DNA of 64,000 bases from Sorex araneus (taxonomy: Eukaryota; Chordata; Mammalia; Eulipotyphla; Soricidae). The notes beneath the pieces were generated by a model. The model was not told the DNA's origin and did not search any database. It saw only the letters and a list, made by a program, of their open reading frames with translations. Position 1 is the first letter of the stretch; every line of letters begins with the position of its first letter. Positions 55,164 through 64,000 of this stretch are shown in pieces. The position numbers and the translations under genes were made by a program. Location of the stretch: the NCBI RefSeq assembly GCF_027595985.1, contig NC_073306.1, forward strand, positions 103,693,484-103,757,483. Direction: 5' to 3'.

Positions 55164-57490
55164 TCATACACTCAAAACTCAATCACTTAAAAGAATGATT
55201 AATCTCAATGAGGAACTATAATTTTCCAGCCATTTAAAAAATACGTTAATCCCAGAAATGTGGAGATGTATTTTTTTTAAATATCTTTTATGCATTGGTT
55301 TTACACATTGGTCCTTTCTTATTTGACAAGACTTGGACTCCCATTTTGTCTTCAAAACTCTACTCATCTAATACCTTGAACAACCTCATAGCTCAAAATC
55401 GCATTTGAAATTACTTTGATTTCAACAATTACTTTTTCATATTAGTAAATTTGAGAAAATAATCTGTTAAATATAGACATCAAAGACAAAAAATTACTTT
55501 ATTTACTAATAAATTAGTCTGGGATTGTAAGTCCCTTGTAAAAACTAATGTCTTGATTCAAAGCAACTAAAAAGTACAAGACCAGAATGTCTATTTTTTC
55601 CTGCTAACTTGTTTCTTAAATTATTTTTCATTTCATTCCATTTTCCTCTGTTATAGTTCTAGATGTACACAGATATGTCCACTTCCCTTGATACATATTC
55701 CACCCCCACCTTGAAATAAGTCCACCAAATTTTTAAAAACATAGTAAAAATGACAGACAAGAGGTAGTCCAGATAGTTCTTCTGATCTGGAAAAACTGCA
55801 ATTTCAACTGGTAAATCTCAAAATAATATTTATTAAGCATGTTACTACCATGGGAATTTTAATCCTAATGTAATTCCTACTGATTTCTGGAAATTCTGTA
55901 ACCCCATGATTTATCTAACTTTTAAGTACTTTGTAGTGGATAACAACTGTGGTAATTAATCTTTGCCTTCATTCAAAATAAAAACTGTCCTTATTTCAAT
56001 GCAATCAAATAAATCTAATTTAAATAGCAGGGCCTTTTGGAAAACAGAGACTCACCTCTCGACGCAAAGAACAAATATTTGCATTACCTATTTATATTAA
56101 AATATGTAGAAATTTCCCAAGCATCTAGCCAACTTATAAATTTTTATAACTTCTTTGGATTGTTAGCATTTTTTTAACACACTGCATTATTTCAGCTTTG
56201 TGAAGGGCTAAATAACAATCTTTCTGGTCAGGAAAAAGGAAAGGACATTAAATAAAGAATGCAGAATAAATAAAAACAAAACAGTACAGCCCGTACATCC
56301 ACTCATACAAAGACAACTTTCATGGTGAGCTATAAGCAATTATAATAACACAGTGTCCTTCATGTTGATTGCAGCAGTGAAAAGAATTTCTCTACTTATT
56401 GAAGACTTTCCTGGCCAAGTTTCAGAAAAAAAAAAATCTGATTCTATCCCAATCTGACTTCTGTGCAATGCAAGTCATGCACATTTTAAACGCTGATATA
56501 TAATGCTGCTATTCTTCTACGAACTGGTAACAGCTGTAGAAACTATTATAGCCGGCTTCAAAACATGTCTGTGTAGTCAGTGATCTCCAGACACTTAGCA
56601 ATCCCAAAGCTATTCCTGGACTCACTTGGATCGCAGTGTGAACACAAAGTTTTGATTTATGTTGGTAATGAAACAACAAACTTCTGATCTTTCCTCTAAA
56701 TGGTCATTCAAATTACACGAACAGCATGTGCTTCGGGAGAAAGTAGAGGGCAGAATTTACAGAAACAAAAAGGAAGCCAGTAAAAAATGAGAGGGCCACC
56801 CACACTTACCTTAAGGAAAATCCACAATTGTTGGTATAAATCACTGTACTGGAGTTATATCTTAAAGACTGCAAAAGACACTTGCAAGTGGGGAGAAAGA
56901 AAGAAAAATCCAGAGACTTTGGATAAGGAGGTGAACCAGGGAGATCATTTTGCTTTAAACAAGAAGATGTGCAAAGCCCCAAAGCCAATATTAGACATAA
57001 ACATACTCAAACGCACTTGCTCTGAGCAGAGATGCACAAAGACCATGAGACTCTCATTTCAACTTAAAGTTCCACTTCACTGAATCATGACTAAAATCCC
57101 CTGAAACTGATAAACTCATGCAAGGGAATTTTTTAGTTGTAGCAATTCAACCACCCTCAAAAGCAAAATGTCCACAGGAAATCTTCCTTTATTTCATATT
57201 TGCCTATAACGCAAATACAAGCAGGTGCACTTATATTAAATATTTCGGTTCAAGCTAACCATTAGGGAGTGTCACCCATTCCTTCATATAACTTGTTCAC
57301 AAAGAACGAAAATAAGCATATGCAACCAAAATTCCTCATGATCGGTGATGTAACAGAAGAAATTTCCACAGGATGTTCTACAGCTTCTGTTTTACAACCT
57401 ACAGATCAAGAAGACAGTAAGTTGATATCTTTCTAAATGTATGTCCTTTGCTTACTCCTGTCCCTACAAGTTGAAATTAAAAACCACCAC
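55164..57490. other. Long SINE- and L1-free stretch
   Basis: About 2.3 kb of AT-rich DNA with no recognised mobile element, the clearest such block in the window. It contains an octamer-type word ATTTGCAT (about 56078). Small frames (60-98 codons at 56787-57083) lack motifs. Confidence 0.45.
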
Positions 57491-57637
57491 AGGGAAGAAG
57501 CCATAGTACAGTGGGTAGGGTGCTTACCTTGCATGCAGCCGACCTGGGTTAAATCCCCGGCACCCCACATGGCCCCCTGAGTGCAGAAGCAGGAGTAAGC
57601 CCTGAGCACCACCAGTTGTGCCCCCACTCCCAAAAAA
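57491..57637 (+). mobile_element. SINE-A copy with internal deletion
   Basis: AGGGAAGAAGCCATAGTACAG, GGGTTAAATCCCCGGC, CACATGGCCCCCTGAGTGC, ending CAGTTGTGCCCCCACTCCC. The AGCACCGCCAGGAG block is missing. Confidence 0.85.
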
Positions 57638-58073
57638 ATACCACAGTATTCCCTCCTTCATTATGCACTCTCTAAACCAAATACAAAAAAATGGATACCA
57701 GAAGAATCAAAGGCCTAGTCTCTGTCCAGAAAAGTTTTAGATGGAACTAGGGAGGAAAATATGGATAAATACAAAAATGAAGAAAAAAAATTAAGTAAAT
57801 TCCAAAGTGCTAGGGGGATCACAAATGGAGTAATCTTACTAAGATACAATTGAAGGGCTGTAGCCACAGAGATTTTATTTTTCATTTTTAAAAAATTTTT
57901 TAAAGTTTTTTATTAAATTGCTGTGAGGCAGAACGTTATGAAGCTGTTCACGATTAGGATTCAGTCATACATCCATGCCCCTCCACCAGTGTACTTTTCC
58001 AGAACCAGTGTCCCCATTTCCTCTCCATCACCCCCCTCACCCCCTCCCACCCCCAACCTGCCTCTATGGCAGG

Positions 58074-58150
<77 letters not shown>
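58074..58150. repeat. (CT)n tract, left part
   Basis: About 38 CT units at the usual L1 3' UTR position. The tract continues at 58346-58381 beyond the inserted SINE. Confidence 0.98.
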
Positions 58151-58153
<3 letters not shown>

Positions 58154-58342
58154 TATTTATTTATTTATTTATTTATTTATTGCTTTTCGGGTCATGCCCG
58201 GCGATGCTCAGGGGTTACTCCTGGCTCATGCATTCAGGAATTAGTCCTGGTGGTGCTTTTGGGGACCATATGGGATGCTGGTAATCGAACCCAGGTTGGC
58301 CGCGTGCAAGGCAAACGCCCTCCCCGCTGTGCTATTGCTCCA

Positions 58343-58346
<4 letters not shown>
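58151..58346 (-). mobile_element. SINE-A inserted in an L1 CT tract
   Basis: The tail side is (TTTA)n (58151-58180), then GCTTTTCGGGTCATGCCC, GACCATATGGGATGCTGG, GTAATCGAACCCAGG, ending CTATTGCTCCAGCCC. CT repeats lie on both sides, so the TSD is made of CT units and cannot be delimited. Confidence 0.95.
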
Positions 58347-58383
<37 letters not shown>

Positions 58384-58825
58384 CCCTCTTTTGGGATGGA
58401 CAAGAATTTTTGTCTTTGGAACTAGACTGCATAAATACCTAGAATGTTGGGGAGAGCAAAAACAGTAATATTAGAGAGAGCAGTAACAGTAATGCCATAG
58501 TACCTACGAAATGTTCACTGCTTTTGTATATATTAAATTGCAAGTAATAGGATAACCAAATATAGTCAAACAACGAGGTCAATGAGGTCATTAAGTTATC
58601 TCAGCTAACCATAAAATTTGAAAATAAGTAGTTCCAGGCTTACTCTCATGACTTGGTCCCTTTTTTTTTTAATCTTCTGTTGCACCATTCTCTAGTACGA
58701 GTAGCCTCCACACCATTGTAGTCAAGTGGGCTGCTGTTGTACCTTATTTACATTCATGGCAAGAAGAGGGAAGGAGAGGTGCTAATAAGTTCTTTGCTAT
58801 AACTCCTCCATTTTGACTTGTTTGT

Positions 58826-58973
58826 TTTAGCTTTTTGGATCCCACCCAGTGATGCTCAGGGGTTACTCCTGGCTCTACATTCAGAAGACCAGATGGGATG
58901 CTGGGGATTGAACCCAGATAGGCTGTGTGAAAGGCAAACGCCCTACCCGCCATGCTATTGCTCCAGCCCCCTC
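58826..58973 (-). mobile_element. SINE-A copy
   Basis: Minus strand: GCTTTTTGGATCCCACCCAG, TGGGATGCTGGGGATTGAAC, ending GCTATTGCTCCAGCCCC. The TCACTCCTGGCGGTGC block is missing. Confidence 0.92.
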
Positions 58974-58997
58974 CTTTCATTTTTCAGTCTCCCTATC

Positions 58998-59102
58998 GGT
59001 GTTGGGGGCCTTGAGAGCTAAGATCTGCAGTTTCTGGGATCAAACTGGGCCCTGTGCATGTAAGATTTGTATTCCACTCCTATAAGATATTTCCTAGGTC
59101 CC
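58998..59102 (-). mobile_element. Old SINE-A remnant
   Basis: GGGGGCCTTGAGAGC, GGGATCAAACTGGGCCCTG, GCATGTAAGATTTG, ending CCTAGGTCCC. Strongly diverged. Confidence 0.5.
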
Positions 59103-59457
59103 CATTTATCCCTTTTGTTAAGAAAAAAACTTCCCCAGACTCCCATTCCTAGAAGATTTCTATTTACTGTTTAAAACTACATCATATTATATAGCTACCG
59201 GTGAGAGCAATAAAAGTTGAAATTATTCATATCTGGTGATATGAGTCTACTATGAGTAGCTTGTACAATCCTGATTCAGCCCAGTCAATATAGCACTGCT
59301 AGAAGAAATAAAGTTTCATTAGCAATGAAGAAAGAACTAAGAGAGTGAAAAGGGTACATGAGTAGTCAATGAATAGTATCCTCAGTATTCCATTGTTTTA
59401 TTTTCTATCTTGAAGAAAAATTTAAGATTTTATAGTTTTGATTTTTATTTGTTTATA

Positions 59458-59560
59458 GTTTCACTGCTCAGGGGACCATGAAATATCAGAGACCAAATTT
59501 GAGGTTCCTACATGGAGATCATGTGTGTCAGTTCTTTGAGCTATCTCTTGAAGTCTCTAA
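59458..59560 (-). mobile_element. Old SINE-A remnant
   Basis: TTTCACTGCTCAGGGGACCA, GAGACCAAATTTGAGGTTCC, CTTTGAGCTATCTCTTG. Strongly diverged. Confidence 0.5.
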
Positions 59561-59676
59561 CGTTTTGTCCTTGCTGAGAGAAAGAAGCAGAAATATGACA
59601 TTGTTCTCCATACAAGGTTCTTCCAATAATAGAATGCTATAAAACGAATCACATTTTCTCTTGTTTCCATAAAATC

Positions 59677-59863
59677 TTTTTTTTTCCTTTTTTTTTTCAC
59701 TTTATGGGTCACACCTGGCAATGCACAGGGGTTACTCCTGGCTCTGCATTCAGGAGTCACTCCTGGCGGTGCTCAAAGGACCATATGGGATGCTGGGAAT
59801 TGAACCCGGGTTGGCTGCATGCAAGTCAAACTCCTTACCAGCTGTACTATTGCTCCAGCCCCA
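59677..59863 (-). mobile_element. SINE-A copy with 16 bp TSD
   Basis: Minus strand with a T-rich tail strand at the left, GGGTCACACCTGGCAATGC, GAATTGAACCCGGGTTGGC, ending CTATTGCTCCAGCCCC. TTGTTTCCATAAAATC is duplicated at 59661-59676 and 59864-59879. Confidence 0.96.
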
Positions 59864-60597
59864 TTGTTTCCATAAAATCATTTTATTAATTGTAAGAGAT
59901 GGTGATGATTGCCCTATCTCTGTCTGCCCTGGTTCTTTTTTGTTCATTGAACCCTGGTCCTCATTATCCTCCAGATGACCATATGCTCAATAAAGATGTC
60001 TTCTTAGATGGTTATAAGGTCAGTCTTAAATAAAATAATCCAATCATAATAATTGTTTCCCAAATCAGTGATTTGTTTAGGAATGAGAACATAATATAAT
60101 TCTGGTCAATGGTTTGTAAAGAGAGTTCTGCTTAGAGCCCGCTAAGTAAAGCTTTCTGCTTTTTTTCAAACTTTTAAAATTTTATTGAATCACCATGATA
60201 GTTACAAGCTTTCATGTTTGGGTTACAATCTCACAATGATCAAATACCCATCCCTCCACCAGTGCACATTCCCCACCACCAATATCCCAGGTATACCCCC
60301 CTTTCCCACCCTCCCCCTGCCTCTAAGGCAGACAATATTCCCCATACTCTCTCTCTACTTTGGGGCATTATAGCTTGCAACACAGACACTGAGAAGTCAT
60401 CATGTTTGGTCCATTATCTACTTTCGGCATGCATCTCCCATCCCAACTGGTTCCTCCAGGCATCATTTTCTTAGTGATCCCTTCTCTATTCCATCTACCT
60501 TCTCCCCTCCGCTCATGAAGCAATCTTCCAGCTATGGAACAATCCCCTTGGCCCTTGTATCTACCATCCTTAGGTGTCAGCCTCATGTGATGCTACC

Positions 60598-61116
60598 CTA
60601 CACTCCACAAATGAGTGCAGTCCCTCTACGTCTGTCCCTCTCTTTCTGACTCATTTCACTTAGCATGATACTATCCATGTTTATCCATTTATAAGCAAAT
60701 TTCATGACTTCATCTCTCCTAACAGCTGCATAGTATTCTATTGTGTAGATGTACCAAAGTTTCTTTAACCAGTCATCTGTTCTAGGGCACTTGGGTTGTT
60801 TCCAGGTTCTGGCTATTGTGAACAGTGCTGCAATGAATATATAGGTACAGATGTCATTTCTACTGTGCTCTTTTGAATCCTCAGGATATATTCCCAGAAG
60901 TGGTATTGCGGGGTCATATGGAAGCTCAATTTCTAGTTTTTGAAGGACTGTCCATATTGTTTTCCAGAAAGGTTGGACCAGTCGGCATTCCCACCAACAG
61001 TGAAGGAGCGTCCCTTTTTCCCCACATCCACGCCAGTATTGGTTGCTTTTGTTCTTTAGAATGTGTGCCAGTCTCTGTGGTGTGAGATGATATCTCATTG
61101 TTGTTTTGATTTGCAT
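60598..61116 (-). pseudogene. L1 ORF2 C-terminal remnant, 172 codons open
   Basis: The longest intact L1 frame of the window. It starts at [20 protein letters not shown] and covers the extreme C-terminus: a Cys knuckle in which the first Cys is replaced by Tyr (QYWRGC..H..C), [34 protein letters not shown], and the natural end RGTALICGV before the 3' UTR. Everything upstream is either inverted or missing, so no functional reverse transcriptase can be made. Confidence 0.94.
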
Positions 61117-61259
61117 CTCCCTGATGACTAGTGATGTGGAGCATTTTTCATGTGCTTTTTGGCCATTTGTATTTCTTTTTTGAGGAAACTTCTGTCCTGA
61201 AATTTATATAGAACAATAAACCTGCGTGAATAGCTAAAGCAATCCTTGGAAAAAAGAAG

Positions 61260-61643
61260 ATGGGTAGCGTCACCTTCCCCAACTTCAAACTCTACTACAA
61301 AGCAGTAGTAATTAAAACAGCATGGTATTGGGATAAAAACAGACCTGCAGACCAATGGAACAGAGTTGAATATCCTGTCATAGACCCCCAAATATATGGC
61401 CACTTAATCTTTGACAAAGGAGCAAGAAATGCGAAGTGGAACAAGGAAAGCCTCTTCAACAAATGGTGCTGGGAAAACTGGATAGCTACCTGCAAAAAAA
61501 TGAACTTTGACCTCTGTCTAATGCCAGGCACAAAAGTCAGATCAAAGTGGATTAAAGACCTAAATATCAGACATGAATCTATAAGGTTCATAGAAGAAAA
61601 TGTATTGAAGCTAAAAGCATCTTTAAGGACGAAACAGCACTGA
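61260..61643 (+). pseudogene. Inverted L1 ORF2 segment, 127 codons open
   Basis: Plus-strand frame of the inverted 5' half: [40 protein letters not shown] and KSRWIKD-like sequence ([20 protein letters not shown]). It ends by frameshift at about 61630. It is the ORF2 region between the RT core and the C-terminal part. Confidence 0.93.
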
Positions 61644-61891
61644 CCATGCAAGTAGAAGCAAACATAAACAAATGTGACTATGTCAAACTAAGAAGCTTCT
61701 GCTGGTCACAAAAGAAACAGTGACCAAAATACAGAAAAAGCCCACAGAATGGGAAAGAATATTTACCCAATACCCATCTGATAAGGGATTAATATTCAGG
61801 ATATACAAGATACTTGTAGAACTGTATAAGAAAAAAAACCTCCAACCCCATCAAAAATGGGGAGAAAAAATGAACAGAAGCTTTCTGCTTT

Positions 61892-62880
61892 AAGAAGAGA
61901 CAGATTCAGGAATTTGTCCTTTCCTGAGTTTCTAGGAAAAACAGGTGAGAATATGATGTCTATAATATCAGCAATGATCTTGAAACCATGACAGCATATA
62001 ACTAAGGAAAGGTCAACATGTTAAGAATAGCAAAACAGAAACAGGAGCCTCAAAAATACCGTTAACGGACCACTAAATTAACCAACCCTGAAACTACTTT
62101 ATCTCTAGGTTTTAACTTTATATGAGAAATTCCTCTTTACTTAACAGATGTGGGACTTATTTTCTATGAGCTCCAAACATCTTCCTTGGCATGGTAATGA
62201 CCTGATTAGCAAATGTTTTAGCCTCTGAATTTTTATTAATGCTTATTCTACCACCACCAACAGTAAGCCAGTAAGCTCTTATCAATTCCCAGTCACCTGT
62301 AGTGCATGGTATAGCCCTCTGGAAAGTTTAGTTTAGTTCATATACCATGCTGCTATATCAGCTTTATTCTAAAGATATTCTGGAGTCCACATGGTTAGAA
62401 ACCGAACCTCAGTCATGAGAAAATAAGGCTTTGAGGCTCCTAAAGTTCACCACTTACGGATTCTCTATTTCCCCTTAGTCACCCACAACGTGCCTACATC
62501 AAGTTACCTCATTAATGCAAAAGGAGCCCCATACAGAAAGAGGCATCAGACACTTAAAAAGAGAAGAGCTATGAAAAGCATGGAATAGTTGGACTGAAAA
62601 AAAAGGATTTGTCTATAAAAAGTTGGGCTATAAGTTAGGATAACATGTTCTGTGCACAAATTATTTGAAAAAATTTAAAAGGCTGTGAACATACTAAAAC
62701 ATATCCAGATTTGGATGTACCACAAATTGGAAAAGAGTGTTTGGTTGTATCGAATTATTTATCATAAATTATCATTTAATAGGAAAAAATTTAAATATAG
62801 TTAAATGTCTGGAATAGCAGTTGACACACATACACTTCTTCCCCAGAAACAAAGCTGTCATACACAGCTGCATGCTTGTG
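61892..62880. other. Repeat-poor stretch
   Basis: About 1 kb; no gene or clear repeat recognised. Confidence 0.4.
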
Positions 62881-62884
62881 TTCG

Positions 62885-63064
62885 AAAACCTTGGGACCCG
62901 AGAATGTGGCTAAGAAGTAGACTGCCTTCTTTGTGATCATATGGCCATAGGTTCAATACCAACTGCCATCCTGAACAGCTGAGTGTGCCCCCAATGCACT
63001 GTCTTTGGAACCCCAGTAACACCAGAGTTCTATCTCAAGTTAATGACAACCAAGTGTGTGACCC
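62885..63064 (+). mobile_element. Old tRNA-headed SINE remnant
   Basis: ACCCGAGAATGTGGCTAAGA with a box A-like start, GGCCATAGGTTCAATACCAA (box B-like), then GTGTGCCCCCAATGCACTG and AAGTGTGTGACCCCC. Diverged. Confidence 0.5.
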
Positions 63065-63073
63065 CCAGACAAC

Positions 63074-63315
63074 ACTGTTACTGTGACTGTTATCCCGTTG
63101 CTCATCAATTTGCTGGAGCGGGTACCAGTAGCATCTCCATGTGAAACTTGTTGTTACTGTTTTTGGCATATTAAATACGCCACAGGTAGCTTGCCAGGCT
63201 CTGCCGTGTGGGCAGGATACTCTCGGTACCTTGCCGGGCTCTCCAAGAGGGACAGAGGAATCAAACCCAGGTTGGCCACGTGCAAGGCAAACACCCTACC
63301 CACTATGCTATCGCT
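63074..63315 (-). mobile_element. SINE-B copy with short TSD
   Basis: Minus strand: CACTGTTACTGTGACTGTTA at the left, ending GCTATCGCT at the right. CCAGACAAC is present at 63065-63073 and 63316-63324; its first bases coincide with SINE head bases, so the true TSD may be shorter. Confidence 0.9.
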
Positions 63316-63324
63316 CCAGACAAC

Positions 63325-64000
63325 GCAAAAACAAAAAAATTAAAGGGAAGGAGAAGAGGAAAAAAAGAAATTCTTCAAAAATAAAGTCATGTATCATTCT
63401 TAACACCCATGACTTCCAGAGCGTTAGACATTCTTCTCTTTTTTCTTTTGTCCCAAGTTTGTCATGCTTGCAGGACTCAAGCAAGACCATGTCGGAAGGT
63501 CTTAGGATTAGATACCCAACTAGATGGGATAAACAACTTAATTTCTATCTTTCTAACTTTCCACGTATTTCTGATTTACAATCATTGTAGATCAAAGCTG
63601 AGTTTGTTTTGATTTAGTTTTGTTTACTAAATGCTTGTAAGAACAAAGAAAATGGCCTGATTCTTAGATTTCTGTAGGTCTGAAAAGGACAAGTTACCAA
63701 CAGAAGTATTCAGAGGCCCAATCTGTTCCACACCACCCTCATATCAAATGACTTTGTTCAGATCTGAATTAATCAGAAAGAGTGAAAACTTGATCTGATC
63801 TTACATATTAATACTGTAACAACTGAGTAGAGTTTTTTTCCAGACCAAATAAAATAGCAAGGAAAAAAAGTAGCAGCCAAATAAAATAGCGAGAGAAGAT
63901 ACTCTGTGGAAACACCACAACTGGGTTTTAAGCAAATAGAATACTTTTCAAGAAAATATTCTTGGTAGGTAAAATGGGCAATTATAAATTTATCTGGAGG
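63325..64000. other. Unannotated right flank
   Basis: A-rich sequence at 63327-63385, then ordinary AT-rich DNA. The 149-codon frame starting at 63141 begins inside the SINE-B and has no motif. Confidence 0.4.

Larger units (their letters stand above)
57895..58396 (-). mobile_element. L1 3' end split by a SINE-A
   Basis: Minus strand: tail side TTTATTAAATTGCTGTGAGG, 3' UTR CCCCTCCACCAGTGTAC, CCACCCCCAACCTGCCTC, then the CT tract. The L1 resumes after the SINE with CTCTTTTGGGATGG. Confidence 0.87.
60163..61877 (-). mobile_element. Twin-primed L1 with inverted 5' half and 14 bp TSD
   Basis: The 3' part lies on the minus strand (60163-61195) and the preceding L1 part on the plus strand (61196-61877). 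In L1 coordinates the two parts abut with a few bp overlap at ACAGA. AAGCTTTCTGCTTT is duplicated at 60149-60162 and 61878-61891. This is the classic product of twin priming during target-primed reverse transcription. The left edge has the poly(T) strand of the tail. Confidence 0.93.

Noticed and set aside
57923..58468. 181-codon frame, the longest in the window
   Set aside because: Translation of an L1 3' UTR, a CT tract and an inserted SINE-A.

Overview
The window looks like ordinary, gene-free (intergenic or intronic) DNA from a small insectivore-type placental mammal. I found no host protein-coding exon, functional RNA gene, CRISPR array, operon or other prokaryotic feature. Open reading frames over about 100 codons are L1 ORF2 remnants, simple-repeat translations or readings of SINEs. 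The mammal call rests on many L1 retrotransposon fragments and on MIR, L2, hAT/MER and MaLR-like fossils. Primate Alu, rodent B1/B2 and ruminant SINEs are absent. Two abundant tRNA-headed SINE families are present instead; from memory they resemble the SOR-type SINEs described in shrews (Soricidae). Sorex or a close relative is my best inference, unchecked.

Two working labels are used. SINE-A is a roughly 170 bp element: a tRNA-like head (box A near TAGCACAGCGGGTAGG, box B GGTTCGATTCC), a body beginning CATATGGTCCCCTGAGCACC and an A-rich tail. SINE-B is a roughly 250 bp element with the same head but another body (..GGCAAGCTACC..GCCAAAAACAGTAAC..) that ends in CAGTG-type short repeats, not poly(A). 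Several copies of both have clear target-site duplications (TSDs). A third, older set of tRNA-like fossils is scattered.

Layout: 1.4-3.5 kb holds an old L1 with opposite-facing pieces, a SINE-B and a younger 3' L1 end. 3.7-11.8 kb is a dense SINE field with an L1 end and a double hairpin near 5.0 kb. 11.8-15.2 kb is SINE-poor. 18.0-19.4 kb is an internally deleted L1. 20.4-22.3 kb is a young L1 nested in an old L1, with a 3' transduction. 23-28 kb holds SINEs, an 83-nt hairpin and a near-complete hAT/MER fossil. 28.4-36.5 kb has L1 3' ends and SINEs around a long repeat-poor block. 36.7-38.7 kb has two copies of an unidentified old repeat. 45.2-47.5 kb is a 2 kb L1 with a 3' transduction. 49.2 kb has an extremely short L1 insertion. 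54.9-57.5 kb is repeat-poor. 57.9-58.4 kb is a SINE-A inserted in a CT tract of an L1. 60.1-61.9 kb is an L1 with an inverted 5' half between matching TSDs.

The best discoveries are retrotransposition structures: two L1 3' transductions each ending in its own AATAAA plus poly(A), one twin-primed L1, one L1 insertion reduced to about 14 bp plus tail, and a tRNA-headed SINE without a poly(A) tail. There is no multi-gene system. Boundaries are read by eye and are usually good to about 10 bp.
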